A stretch of DNA of 64,000 nt, taken from positions 124,001 through 188,000 of the forward strand of contig JBBCKD010000027.1 of the NCBI GenBank assembly GCA_037191015.1, in the 5' to 3' direction. Positions 8,542-17,277 of the stretch are shown here, one piece after another; within the stretch, counting starts at the first letter, position 1, and each line of letters opens with the position of its first letter. Below the pieces are notes generated by a model. The model made no database searches. It was not told the origin of the DNA and saw only the letters and a list, made by a program, of their open reading frames with translations. Made by a program: the position numbers and the translations under genes. This DNA comes from Ravibacter sp037191015 (lineage in GTDB: Bacteria; Bacteroidota; Bacteroidia; Cytophagales; Spirosomataceae).

Positions 8542-9378
8542 TTATTTAAGCTGGTATGCAGCTACGCTGTTTTTAGCAAAAGTCGGCACATATACAATCT
8601 TTTTCTTGGCGTCATAGCCTATATCTGCAGAGTTCGTGCTGGTATCACGGGTATCAAGCAACTGCTCCACTTTACCCTTATCCGTCACATAATAAACAAC
8701 ACCGATCCAGGCCGATACAATATATTCTCCGCGCTTTACCTCTTCAATACCGTCGGTGCTCTTCTCCATTCCTTCAGCCAGCTTTACGGCTTTTTTATCG
8801 CTTCCAAGCTTGTAGAGGTTCCCGCTGTCAAGTATAAGCAGGTCTTTGCCAATTGCAAGCAAACCGTTGGGCCGCTCGGCACTCACATGGTAAAGCGAAG
8901 GAGTACCGTCTTTGATCAGGAATATATTCTTGGTTTGCGAGTCGGATACATATACATTCCCTGAATTGTCGACCGTAACGTCATTCAGAAACTTGGCGTC
9001 CGGGACGCTTATCTTTTTCTCGACTTTCCCGGTAGCGATATCAGCTACGACTACCTCGTCGAGGTCGGCGATATAAAGCTTGCCCTTATACCTACCCAGG
9101 CCTTTAGGAGCATTGAGCCCTGTAATCCAGTCTGCATTTTTTACTTTCCCGTCGGTACCCACCAGAGCTACCCCGCCTTTTCCATCCTTTTCTCCGCCCT
9201 TGCCGTCAATCAGGGATACATACAGGACCTGCTTATCCTTGTCAAATAAAACAGACTCAGGCACCTGGAGCACGGCCTCCGTTTCCCAGAGCTTTTCCAG
9301 TGAATGTTGCGCATTCGATTCGACCGATAACAGGGCTGAGAGCAACGTTGCCGCCACCCAGTATTTCTTTGCTTTCAT
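8542..9378 (-). CDS. Secreted SMP-30/gluconolactonase-like six-bladed propeller
   Basis: The 278-residue protein has a clean signal peptide ending SNAQ, so it is exported. The mature part shows repeated blade motifs such as 'LYVSLIDGKGG', 'KLYIADLDEV', 'FLNDVTVDNSGNVYVSDS' and 'RPNGLLAIGKDLLILDSG'. The N-D-V-T-V-D and R-P-N-G-L segments correspond to metal-site regions of SMP-30/gluconolactonase-like proteins. A lactonase activity is possible but many relatives have no known substrate. It is transcribed in the same direction as the epimerase and Kup genes upstream, with a 123-base gap. Confidence 0.75.
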   Translation of the reverse strand: MKAKKYWVAATLLSALLSVESNAQHSLEKLWETEAVLQVPESVLFDKDKQVLYVSLIDGKGGEKDGKGGVALVGTDGKVKNADWITGLNAPKGLGRYKGKLYIADLDEVVVADIATGKVEKKISVPDAKFLNDVTVDNSGNVYVSDSQTKNIFLIKDGTPSLYHVSAERPNGLLAIGKDLLILDSGNLYKLGSDKKAVKLAEGMEKSTDGIEEVKRGEYIVSAWIGVVYYVTDKGKVEQLLDTRDTSTNSADIGYDAKKKIVYVPTFAKNSVAAYQLK

Positions 9379-9501
9379 ATCTATTGCTTGAATTATTTGA
9401 GTAATAAGAACTTAAAGCTATTTCTTTTGAATTATAAATAAAACAATTGGCAGGAAAATAATACTATTATACCCGTACCCCGGTTACCCGGAGCGTTCCG
9501 G

Positions 9502-10563
9502 TCACTTCAGGATCGGAGCCAGCTCCTGCTCATTTTCTTTCAGCCATACCGCTATTTCTTCTACGATCTGCCTGATCCCTATCTGCGGCGCCCAGCCGGT
9601 GCGCGAAGTCACCTTCGTATTGTCAGTCACGTAAAGACGGATATCGGCCGTCCTTGTTTCGGGAACCGATCTGATGGGGATCGTATTGCCTGTTACCTCC
9701 CGGCATATCCCGGTTAGTTCCTGTAGCGAAGCGCTGCTGTCCCATCCGCCCCCGGCATTGAAGATCTCCCCGTTTACCTCATCGATATGATGAAGCTGCC
9801 AGTCAACCAGCCTGAACAGGTCGGCAACATGGAGCATATCCCTGATCTGCTTCCCCGTACCTCCGTATCCGAAGTAGCCAAGCTCCTGCCGGAAGAAATG
9901 TTTGGCGATCCAGAGCACCATTACGCCCTGGTCTACCTTTCCCATTTGCCACGGACCTGTAATGACGCCAAAGCGGTCTATAACCGTTTTCAGGCCATAA
10001 AATTCATTGTATTCCTGGATGATCAGCTCGGAAGCCAGCTTTGTCGTGCCGTACAGCGACCTTGCTCCGGCCAAAGGGAAATCCTCGGCTATACCCCTGG
10101 CGGACACCCCGGCAACGGGCTGGCGCTCCGATAAAACGAAGCGGGTTTCCTCTTCTTCGAAGTTAAGGGTTTCGATCGTCCTGATCGGGTAAACCCTGCT
10201 GGTAGAAAGAAAAATAAAATTGGCCTTATGCTTCAGGCTGTAGTTCAGACAATTGATGGTGCCTACCAGGTTGGTATTGATAAGATAGTCGGGCGTTCCG
10301 TCCAGTCCGGCCAGCACCGAAGGCTCCGCCGATGCCTCTATAACGGCATCTACCGCCGGCAGGGAATCGAAATCTTCCTTGTTCCTGATATCGCCGTGAT
10401 GAAACTCCACGCCTGCCTCTTTCAGTCTTTTCAGGTTCAGCTCCGAGCCCCTGCGTTTCAGGTTGTCGAGCGCCAGTACCCGGTAAGCGGGATAAGTTTG
10501 TTTCAGGGAAATGGCCAGTGAAGACCCTACAAAGCCGGCGCCGCCGGTAATAAGTATGTTCAT
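9502..10563 (-). CDS. NAD-dependent nucleotide-sugar epimerase (CDP-tyvelose epimerase-like)
   Basis: This 353-residue extended short-chain dehydrogenase carries the NAD-binding GGAGFVGSSLA at residues 7-17, the active-site Ser in FLSTSRVYP and the catalytic YGTTK motif near residue 170. Sequence style, including 'VIDRFGVITGPWQMGKVDQGVMVLW', resembles CDP-paratose/tyvelose 2-epimerases. It should act in the cytoplasm on a nucleotide-activated sugar for a surface glycan. No other sugar-biosynthesis gene adjoins it, so the actual sugar is uncertain. It is preceded by the Kup gene on the same strand, 54 bases away. Confidence 0.82.
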   Translation of the reverse strand: MNILITGGAGFVGSSLAISLKQTYPAYRVLALDNLKRRGSELNLKRLKEAGVEFHHGDIRNKEDFDSLPAVDAVIEASAEPSVLAGLDGTPDYLINTNLVGTINCLNYSLKHKANFIFLSTSRVYPIRTIETLNFEEEETRFVLSERQPVAGVSARGIAEDFPLAGARSLYGTTKLASELIIQEYNEFYGLKTVIDRFGVITGPWQMGKVDQGVMVLWIAKHFFRQELGYFGYGGTGKQIRDMLHVADLFRLVDWQLHHIDEVNGEIFNAGGGWDSSASLQELTGICREVTGNTIPIRSVPETRTADIRLYVTDNTKVTSRTGWAPQIGIRQIVEEIAVWLKENEQELAPILK

Positions 10564-10569
10564 GTGAAA

Positions 10570-10597
10570 GAATTATGAATTATGAGTTATGAATTAA
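10570..10597. repeat. Four-unit 7-bp tandem repeat GAATTAT
   Basis: The units GAATTAT, GAATTAT, GAGTTAT and GAATTAA follow without gap in the 54-base space between the epimerase and Kup genes. This kind of short AT repeat is common between Bacteroidota genes; no function is evident. Confidence 0.6.
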
Positions 10598-10617
10598 GAA
10601 CGTCGCCGAAGGCTTGA

Positions 10618-12552
10618 TTATGAAATTCTCTTTAATTCTATCTGTCGTACGGGACGGATCACCAAAGGTACCTTTTCTATCTTTACCGAGCTGCTGTCGA
10701 GGCCGAACCATTTATCTTCCGGCGTGGTAACCGACTTGATCGCAAAATAGGATTTCATGACAATCTGTTCGAGCCAGGGAAGATCGTTTTCATAAGAAAG
10801 GAACCTCTCCAGTACGACAAAACGAAAATCGCCGGTAAGGTTCTGGCGGCTCAGCGACTCGTAGCGGCTGGTAATATCCACCTCCTTATTCTTTACCATA
10901 TCTTCCACCACCTTGCGGAAATAGAGATTAATTCTCTGCTCCACCCTGAAGCCCAGTCTGAAGGTAACTTTTACAACATCATTCGGCACGATAATATCTA
11001 CCTTGTATTCCATGGTGTAAGGTTCATCTACAGTATCGACATGTACAAACCAGTAGATATCCGCCCGCTTGGGCCGCTTTTGGAAAATCGAAAAGATGAT
11101 CTTGTTTTCTATCTCGTCGCGCTTCCACGCATTGGTCATAAAGATCAGGTGAGTCGTATACTTCGGAATGCTGATGTCGTCACTGAGCTCTTTCAGGTTG
11201 GGAATATGCTGCTTCAGGTCGGTAAACTCCGTCAGCCGCAGCTTTATATAGTAGGCCCTCAGCCAGATCACCATGATCGCCGCCAGCGACAAAGCCAGCA
11301 GCAGGGAAAACCAGCCGCCATGAGTGAACTTGGTAAGATTTGCCAGCAGGAAGCTCCCTTCGGTGAAGACATAAACGGAAAAGAAGAGCGCGATCAGCCA
11401 TTTGTTGACATGCCTGACATACAGGTAATATGAAAACAGGAGGGTGTTCATGAGCATCGTCATCGTAATGGCAAGACCGTAGGCCCCCTCCATCTTCGAC
11501 GACTCCCTGAAATACAATACCACTACCACACACCCCGCATACAGCAGCCAGTTGATACTCGGCACATACAGCTGCCCTTTCTCCGTGCTGGGGTACAGCA
11601 ATTTTACTTTGGGCCAGAAGTTTAGCCGTATGGCTTCCGAAATGAGCGTATACGACCCGGTTATCATGGCCTGGCTGGCGATTACGGCTGCAACCGTCGC
11701 TATTATAATGCCCGGCAGGAGAAACCAGTCGGGCATGATTTCGAAAATCGGCTTTCTTCCCGCCAGCCGCTGCCCGTGCTGGGCTATCAGCCATGCACCC
11801 TGTCCGAAGTAATTGAGCACGAGCGTCAGCTTTACATACACCCAGCTGGCGCGGATATTGCCCCTCCCGCAATGCCCCAGATCCGAATAAAGCGCTTCTG
11901 CACCGGTCGAGCAGAGAAAAACGGCTCCCAGCAGCCAGAAGGAATTGGGAGTGACGGCCAGGAAATGGTACGCATAGTACGGGTTCAGGGATTTCAGCAC
12001 TTCAGGGTGATTCCAGACCTGGATCCCGCCAAAAAGCCCGAGCAGGGTAAACCAGAGCAGCATGATCGGTCCGAACGCCTTTCCTACCACACCGGTGCCG
12101 AACGACTGGAGCAGGAATAAAAACGTGAGTATGCCCAGTATGATGGGGAGCGTGTTAAGCCCCGGCAGAACGATATTAAGCCCTTCAACGGCCGACGCTA
12201 CGGAAATAGGCGGTGTGATCACCCCGTCGGCAAGCAGTGCGCAGGCTCCCAGGATCGCCGGTATGGTCAGCCACCTGGCCCGGCGCCTGATCAGGGCAAA
12301 CAAGGTCAGTATACCACCTTCCCCTTTGTTGTCCGCCCTGATGACGAAGGTAACATACTTGACGGTGGTGAGGAGCGTCAGAGTCCAGAAGACGCATGAC
12401 AAAGCGCCGTAAACCTGGTCTTCCATGATACGGCCTTTCCCGAAAATGGCAGGCATGACATACAACGGAGAAGTCCCGATGTCACCAAAAATGATACCGA
12501 TCGCAATCAGCATTCCGCCGGCACTGACACGATCTATGTCCTTACGTTCCAT
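10618..12552 (-). CDS. kup: Kup-type potassium uptake permease
   Basis: The 644-residue protein has about twelve membrane helices followed by a roughly 180-residue cytoplasmic C-terminal domain, as in the KUP/HAK/KT family. The first helix contains the family signature 'IGIIFGDIGTSPLYV', and 'NKGEGGILTLFALIRR' and 'LLADGVITPPISV' are likewise hallmark segments. It should import K+ with protons across the inner membrane. A near match to the -7 element (TAACTTTC) occurs on the minus strand about 20 bases upstream of the ATG at 12552. Length and motifs are complete. Confidence 0.95.
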   Translation of the reverse strand: MERKDIDRVSAGGMLIAIGIIFGDIGTSPLYVMPAIFGKGRIMEDQVYGALSCVFWTLTLLTTVKYVTFVIRADNKGEGGILTLFALIRRRARWLTIPAILGACALLADGVITPPISVASAVEGLNIVLPGLNTLPIILGILTFLFLLQSFGTGVVGKAFGPIMLLWFTLLGLFGGIQVWNHPEVLKSLNPYYAYHFLAVTPNSFWLLGAVFLCSTGAEALYSDLGHCGRGNIRASWVYVKLTLVLNYFGQGAWLIAQHGQRLAGRKPIFEIMPDWFLLPGIIIATVAAVIASQAMITGSYTLISEAIRLNFWPKVKLLYPSTEKGQLYVPSINWLLYAGCVVVVLYFRESSKMEGAYGLAITMTMLMNTLLFSYYLYVRHVNKWLIALFFSVYVFTEGSFLLANLTKFTHGGWFSLLLALSLAAIMVIWLRAYYIKLRLTEFTDLKQHIPNLKELSDDISIPKYTTHLIFMTNAWKRDEIENKIIFSIFQKRPKRADIYWFVHVDTVDEPYTMEYKVDIIVPNDVVKVTFRLGFRVEQRINLYFRKVVEDMVKNKEVDITSRYESLSRQNLTGDFRFVVLERFLSYENDLPWLEQIVMKSYFAIKSVTTPEDKWFGLDSSSVKIEKVPLVIRPVRQIELKRIS

Positions 12553-12735
12553 TCATTTATCTAAAACGGGCGAAAGTTATACAAGCTGTCCTCAAAAAAG
12601 CCAACATTCGCCGGTTTAATTTTCTGACAACCCGGCCCCGCCGCGGCAGACCGATATTTTTGCCTGCTTTTTTACAATCCGCCCGCCGCATTGATCGTTC
12701 TTCCGTAGATATGTTCCGGCCATCGATGCATTTAG

Positions 12736-12743
12736 TAAATTTG
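12736..12743 (+). promoter_or_regulatory. -7 element upstream of the 12826 lipoprotein gene
   Basis: TAAATTTG is an exact TAnnTTTG match, giving a leader of about 75 bases before the ATG at 12826. No good -33 is apparent. Confidence 0.4.
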
Positions 12744-12759
12744 CGGGGAGAGAAAGATA

Positions 12760-12798
12760 ATGAGGCGATGTGATAATGTGATGATGAGGCGATGTGAT
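12760..12798. repeat. 15-bp direct repeat in the leader of the 12826 gene
   Basis: ATGAGGCGATGTGAT occurs at 12760-12774 and again, identical, at 12784-12798 (period 24). It lies between the -7 element and the start codon. It could be a relic of local duplication or a binding site. Confidence 0.7.
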
Positions 12799-12825
12799 GG
12801 TTGCCTAAATTAACTACCAATGTAA

Positions 12826-13416
12826 ATGAGAACCAGGTTATTGATATTGATTTGTGGTATTTCGGGGATCCTTTCGGGTTGCGACTGGTTTGGCAATACA
12901 CCCAGCTTTGATGACGATTTTATTACCTATGTCATTAAACCGGGCAATTATGAAGCAGAAAATACGCAGGCAAGCATTGTCCTGCAGAAGTCGAACGTCA
13001 TGGACTTCCAGGCCGTATTTGACGAATCGTGTAAATACACTACCGTCGACCCCGGCAACATGCATGATATCAATAAGCTGATGGGGTTCAGCGACTGCGG
13101 TCTTCATCATCACGGCTCGAGCGCGCGCCTGGGATGGAACTGGAATGAAGGGCAATTGCGGATCTATACCTATGTCTATTCCGAAGGCAAACGGATACCC
13201 GAGAAATTAATGGGAGTAGCCCAGATCGGGAAAATCCATCGCTACAAAATCGAGATAGACGGCGACCAGTACAGGTTTACCATGGACGACCACGTGGAGG
13301 TTGTACCGAGAATATGCAGCAGCAAAGGCATACTTCCCTCCTATCAGCTCTTTCCCTACTTCGGCGGAGATGAGCCTGCTCCGCATGAAGTCAAAATCAA
13401 AGTCCGGATGCTTTGA
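12826..13416 (+). CDS. Small lipoprotein of unknown function
   Basis: The 196-residue product starts with a lipoprotein signal whose lipobox LSGC ends at Cys19 (ILSGCDW). The mature part is mostly predicted beta strand with several conserved-looking aromatic and Cys residues (DESCKY, FSDCGLHHH, RICSSKG), suggesting disulphides in a periplasmic or surface beta-sandwich. I do not recognise a family. It stands upstream of the DtxR-like gene but a 180-base gap containing a separate promoter makes an operon unlikely. Confidence 0.7.
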   Translation: MRTRLLILICGISGILSGCDWFGNTPSFDDDFITYVIKPGNYEAENTQASIVLQKSNVMDFQAVFDESCKYTTVDPGNMHDINKLMGFSDCGLHHHGSSARLGWNWNEGQLRIYTYVYSEGKRIPEKLMGVAQIGKIHRYKIEIDGDQYRFTMDDHVEVVPRICSSKGILPSYQLFPYFGGDEPAPHEVKIKVRML

Positions 13417-13565
13417 ATAATGCTCTTAGGGACTTGCAGTCCCGGCTGGGTGCCCCCGAAACACTATTATGTCGCCTTTGGCGACTATCCTGATCAGACT
13501 TCCGGCAGCGGGCATCAGATAGCCATCGCCTGCTTCCCGGATTTCATATTCTTGCAAACTAAGCT

Positions 13566-13573
13566 TAATTTTG
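13566..13573 (+). promoter_or_regulatory. -7 element of the DtxR-like regulator gene
   Basis: TAATTTTG matches TAnnTTTG exactly, 27 bases before the ATG at 13600. A TTTC at 13542-13545, 20 bases further upstream, is a possible weak -33. This probably starts the long plus-strand run to 16268. Confidence 0.5.
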
Positions 13574-13599
13574 CTGCCGGTTAATACCTGAAGTAGCAA

Positions 13600-14259
13600 A
13601 TGCAACATTCTTTCACAGAGGAAAACTATCTTAAGATCATCCATACGCTCTCCGGAAAGGACGGTATCGAGGTAAGCACCAGTGCGATTGCCGAAAGTAC
13701 TGCCACCAGGGCTGCCTCTGTTACGGATATGCTGAAAAAGCTATCCGAGAAAGGGCTCATCAACTACAGGAAATACCAGGGAGTGACCCTTACCGGGCTC
13801 GGTGAAAACCTTGCCCTGAAAGTGATCAGGAAGCACCGCCTGTGGGAGGCTTTCCTGGTAGAAAAGCTGGGGTTCGGATGGGACGAGGTACACGAAATCG
13901 CCGAAGAGCTTGAGCACATTTCCTCCGAAATCCTCGTCGAGCGGCTGGACGCCTTTCTCGATTATCCGCAGTTCGACCCCCACGGCGATCCCATTCCCGA
14001 CGCAAGGGGCAACATGCCGGATTCGGAATACCGGAAGCTTTCCGAGCTGAAACCAGGCGACAAAGCCGTTCTGATGGCTGTGCTCGACCATTCCCAGTCA
14101 TTCCTTCAATTCCTCGACCGGACCGAACTTAATTTAGGGATCCGGCTGGAGGTGCTGGAAACCAACGAGTATGACCATTCCTACCTCTTGCGGATAGACG
14201 ATCGCAAGGATCTTTTCGTCTCAGGCCAGGTCGCACGCCATTTACTGGTTCAACCCTAA
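13600..14259 (+). CDS. DtxR/MntR-family metal-dependent transcriptional regulator
   Basis: This 219-residue protein has an N-terminal winged helix (MQHSFTEENYLKIIHTLS... AASVTDMLKKLSEKGLI), a metal-binding dimerisation domain (RKHRLWEAFLVEKLGF..HEIAEELEHI, about residues 84-107) and a C-terminal SH3-like/FeoA domain. It should repress or activate genes in response to Mn2+ or Fe2+. No adjacent metal transporter is present: the next gene, 12 bases downstream, is an LptF/LptG permease, followed by an EamA permease. Regulation of distant targets is therefore likely, and its own promoter is at 13566. Confidence 0.9.
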   Translation: MQHSFTEENYLKIIHTLSGKDGIEVSTSAIAESTATRAASVTDMLKKLSEKGLINYRKYQGVTLTGLGENLALKVIRKHRLWEAFLVEKLGFGWDEVHEIAEELEHISSEILVERLDAFLDYPQFDPHGDPIPDARGNMPDSEYRKLSELKPGDKAVLMAVLDHSQSFLQFLDRTELNLGIRLEVLETNEYDHSYLLRIDDRKDLFVSGQVARHLLVQP

Positions 14260-14271
14260 CTTGCCGGAACA

Positions 14272-15354
14272 ATGAAGTTGAAAATCCTCGACAAGTACCT
14301 GGTCAAGAACTTCCTGGTCACCTACGTTTTCGTTTCGCTGATGATCACCCTGATCATCTGTATGATCGACTATACCGAGAATCTCGACGATTTTATCAAA
14401 AGAAAAGCGCCTGCCAAAGCGATCATATTCGATTATTATCTCAACCTCATTCCCTACTGGATCAACTTTCTGAGCCCGCTGATGGTATTCATCGCTACGG
14501 TCTTCTTTACATCCAGGATTGCGGCCAGGACCGAGATCATCGCGATGCTCAGCACCGGTATCAGTTTCGGCAGGATCATACTCCCCTATCTTGCCGGCGC
14601 CCTCATACTCAGCCTGTTTTCCTTTTATGCCGTAGGCTGGGTGCTGCCGAAAGCGAATGCTGTCAAGAACCAGTTTGCCATTACTTATCTCAAAGACCAG
14701 TTTTACTACTCGGGCCGGAATGTACACCTGACGATCGCTCCAAACGTATATGCATACATGGAGAGCTACAATAACGTGAGCAGTACCGGTAACAAGTTTA
14801 CGCTCGAAACGATCAAAGGAAATCAGCTCGTACAGAAGCTTTCCGCCGACAAGATCGTGTGGAACCCCGAAACTGAGAAATGGACGCTGAAGAACTACCG
14901 GGTCAGGGTGCTTTCCGATCAGGGGGAGACGCTCTCGTACGGCTCCGAAACCGATACGACCCTGAACCTGAAGCCGAAGGATTTTGAAAATACCTACAAG
15001 CTGTTCGAGAACTACACCCTGCCCGAGCTGAACGATTACATAGACCTGCTCATCAGCCGAGGCTCCGACGGCCTCGAAGTGTACCTGATCGAGAAGTATA
15101 CCCGTTTTACACAACCGTTTGCCATCATGATCCTTACCGCCATAGGGGTGATTGTCTCCGCACGCAAAAGCCGCCGGGGTATAGGGCTGCAGATCGCCCT
15201 GGGGTTCTTCCTGGCGTTTACCTATATCCTTTTTTACCTGCTCTCAAAAGGGATTGCCGAAACCGGGAATATCAACACGCTGCTTGCGGTCTGGCTGCCC
15301 AATATTATCTTTTCTCTCATTGGCGTTATCCTTTATAAAACATTACCCCGATGA
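14272..15354 (+). CDS. LptF/LptG-family lipopolysaccharide-export permease
   Basis: The 360-residue protein shows the LptF/G pattern: three N-terminal helices (residues about 10-30, 60-80, 100-125), a roughly 130-residue periplasmic beta-jellyroll, and three C-terminal helices. The opening 'LKILDKYLVKNFLVTYVFVS' is typical. It should form, with a partner permease and LptB encoded elsewhere, the ABC transporter that extracts LPS from the inner membrane. It follows the DtxR-like gene by 12 bases and its TGA overlaps the next ATG (ATGA at 15351-15354), implying translational coupling. Confidence 0.9.
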   Translation: MKLKILDKYLVKNFLVTYVFVSLMITLIICMIDYTENLDDFIKRKAPAKAIIFDYYLNLIPYWINFLSPLMVFIATVFFTSRIAARTEIIAMLSTGISFGRIILPYLAGALILSLFSFYAVGWVLPKANAVKNQFAITYLKDQFYYSGRNVHLTIAPNVYAYMESYNNVSSTGNKFTLETIKGNQLVQKLSADKIVWNPETEKWTLKNYRVRVLSDQGETLSYGSETDTTLNLKPKDFENTYKLFENYTLPELNDYIDLLISRGSDGLEVYLIEKYTRFTQPFAIMILTAIGVIVSARKSRRGIGLQIALGFFLAFTYILFYLLSKGIAETGNINTLLAVWLPNIIFSLIGVILYKTLPR

Positions 15355-16268
15355 ATGGGTCTCCCAACCTGTTTTCTTATTTGAAGCTGCATTTCCTGGT
15401 AGCTGTCTGGAGCCTTACCGCCATTATCGGCGCGGTCGTTTCAGTGTCGCCGGTGGCGCTGGTGGCTTATCGCACCCTTTTCTCGGCGGTTGTGCTGCTG
15501 CTTTTTCTTTATTTCAGGAAAAACCTGAACAGGATTGACGGGAGATCCCTGATGATACTGTTCGGGGTAGGCTCCCTGCTGGCCCTGCACTGGATGTTGT
15601 TCTTTGCTTCGGCCCGGCTTTCCAACGTAAGCGTCTCGCTTGCGGGCATGTCGACGGCCTCGCTCTGGACCAGTATCCTCGAGCCCCTGGTGTACGGAAA
15701 GCGCGTTAAGCCGCGGGATGTTTTCTTCGGCCTTATCACCATGATAGGCTTGTATATCATTTTCAAATTTGAATTCAACCATTTTGCCGGCCTTGTCACC
15801 TCTCTACTGGCGGCGCTGGTAGCCTCGCTGTTCGTCGTAGCCAACAGCAGGCTGGTCAAAAGGTATGACCCGGTCGTGATCACCGCTTACGAAATGACGG
15901 GCGCGTCCGTTTTTTCGGTAGCTGCGCTAGTGCTCTATCTGCTGTCTCCCTGGGGCGATGGCACGCCGTTTATTCCTCTTGCTGCCGACTGGCCATATAT
16001 CGTCGTGCTTACGCTGGTTTGTACCGTTTACGGGTATTCGCTTGCCGCCAGTCTGATGAAGCAGTTTACGGCCTTTATGATGAACCTGACGGTCAACCTG
16101 GAGCCTATATACGGCATTGCGCTCGCCGTCTTCCTGTTCGGAGAAAAAGAAAAGATGACACAGGGCTTTTACCTGGGAACTTCCGTCATCCTGGTTTCCG
16201 TTTTGCTCTACCCTGTCTGGGTCAGGTTTGAAAAACGGCGGGATTCTCTGAAAGCAGGAAAGGTCTGA
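15351..16268 (+). CDS. EamA-family drug/metabolite transporter
   Basis: This 305-residue protein has ten hydrophobic helices in two homologous halves, with 'AVWSLTAIIGAVVSVSPVALVAYRTLFSAVVLLL' recognisable as the first EamA repeat (helices 1-2). It is an inner-membrane exporter of unknown substrate. Its ATG overlaps the LptG-like stop codon, so the two are cotranslated. A strong independent -7 element directly downstream separates it from the glycosyltransferase gene. Confidence 0.88.
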   Translation: MNGSPNLFSYLKLHFLVAVWSLTAIIGAVVSVSPVALVAYRTLFSAVVLLLFLYFRKNLNRIDGRSLMILFGVGSLLALHWMLFFASARLSNVSVSLAGMSTASLWTSILEPLVYGKRVKPRDVFFGLITMIGLYIIFKFEFNHFAGLVTSLLAALVASLFVVANSRLVKRYDPVVITAYEMTGASVFSVAALVLYLLSPWGDGTPFIPLAADWPYIVVLTLVCTVYGYSLAASLMKQFTAFMMNLTVNLEPIYGIALAVFLFGEKEKMTQGFYLGTSVILVSVLLYPVWVRFEKRRDSLKAGKV

Positions 16269-16292
16269 TAAGTAAAGTTGCTTCGAAAATAC

Positions 16293-16300
16293 TACTTTTG
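16293..16300 (+). promoter_or_regulatory. -7 element of the GT2-MBOAT operon
   Basis: TACTTTTG matches TAnnTTTG exactly. The predicted transcription start (about 16307) is about ten bases upstream of the TTG start codon at 16318, which supports that unusual start. Confidence 0.55.
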
Positions 16301-16317
16301 CAGAAAAACCATATCCC

Positions 16318-17277
16318 TTGAAGAATCCACAGATTTCTATTGTCGCGCCACTTTATAATGAATCAGAGACGTTTCCGCATCTTGTAGAAAGGCTTAACCG
16401 GCTGATGGACAACTCTCCTCTTTCAATCGAGGTGGTGCTGATCGACGACGGAAGCCGTGACGGCACGCCGGATATGATGAGGCAGGTCGCGCTGGCCGAC
16501 AAAAGATATCACTGTATCTTTCTTTCCCGCAACCACGGCCATCAGCTGGCGTTATCTGCCGGTATGTCGGCGGCTTTAGGCAGCGAAGCCCTCTTTATTA
16601 TTGACGGCGACCTGCAGGATCCCCCCGAGCTCCTGCCCGAATTCTATGAGCTCCTGAAGCAGGGCAACGATGTGGTGTACGCCGTCAGGCAAAAAAGAAA
16701 AGAAGGATTCATAAAAAAAACAGGATACTACCTGTTTTACCGGTTACTCAAATCGATCTCCTATATAGATATCCCGCTCGACAGCGGCGATTTTGCACTG
16801 GTCAGCCGCAGAGTGGTAGATATCATGAACAAAATGCCGGAGGAAAGCCGCTACCTGCGCGGGATCAGGTCGTGGATCGGCTTCAGGCAGGTCGGATATC
16901 CCTATGAGCGGGATGAAAGAGCTGCCGGGGAATCGAAATACAGCTTCAAGCAGCTTTTCCGTCTTGCCTACAACGGTATTTTCAACTTCAGCGAGTTTCC
17001 TATTAAATTCATGACCAATATAGGAGGGATCAGTATAGTGATTGCGCTTATTTATTTTATTACCGTTCTGATAAAGAAAATTTTCTTCACGCAGGTGATC
17101 GAAGGATTTACCTCCCTGCTGTTTGTCATCATCCTCTTCAGCGGTGTACAGTTGTTTGCGCTGGGCGTTATCGGCGAATATGTGCTGCGAATCTTCTTCC
17201 AGGCCAAACAAAGACCGTTGTTCATCATCAAAGAGGAAATCGTTAACGGTGATTACCTGAAGCCCGATGCTGTTTAA
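16318..17277 (+). CDS. Membrane-bound family 2 glycosyltransferase (polyprenyl-phosphate type)
   Basis: The 319-residue protein has a GT-A catalytic domain (SIVAPLYNE at the start, LIDDGSRDGT near 42, IIDGDLQDPPE near 96) and two C-terminal membrane helices (about 230-252 and 262-285), as in DPM1/GtrB-like enzymes. These move a sugar from a nucleotide to undecaprenyl phosphate at the inner leaflet. The start must be TTG at 16318: the next in-frame ATG is at residue 31, inside the catalytic fold, and a promoter lies just upstream. Its 3' end overlaps the MBOAT gene by 11 bases, indicating coupled expression. Confidence 0.88.
   Translation: MKNPQISIVAPLYNESETFPHLVERLNRLMDNSPLSIEVVLIDDGSRDGTPDMMRQVALADKRYHCIFLSRNHGHQLALSAGMSAALGSEALFIIDGDLQDPPELLPEFYELLKQGNDVVYAVRQKRKEGFIKKTGYYLFYRLLKSISYIDIPLDSGDFALVSRRVVDIMNKMPEESRYLRGIRSWIGFRQVGYPYERDERAAGESKYSFKQLFRLAYNGIFNFSEFPIKFMTNIGGISIVIALIYFITVLIKKIFFTQVIEGFTSLLFVIILFSGVQLFALGVIGEYVLRIFFQAKQRPLFIIKEEIVNGDYLKPDAV

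Noticed and set aside
11180..11872. 230-residue minus ORF inside kup
   Set aside because: It is an alternative frame of the same strand within an obvious Kup protein; composition is that of a shadow.
13426..13644. 72-residue minus ORF between the lipoprotein and DtxR-like genes
   Set aside because: It overlaps the predicted promoter and the first codons of the DtxR-like gene and has no recognisable motif or promoter of its own.
14242..15114. 290-residue minus ORF
   Set aside because: It is antisense to the LptG-like gene, whose coupling and membrane layout are clear.
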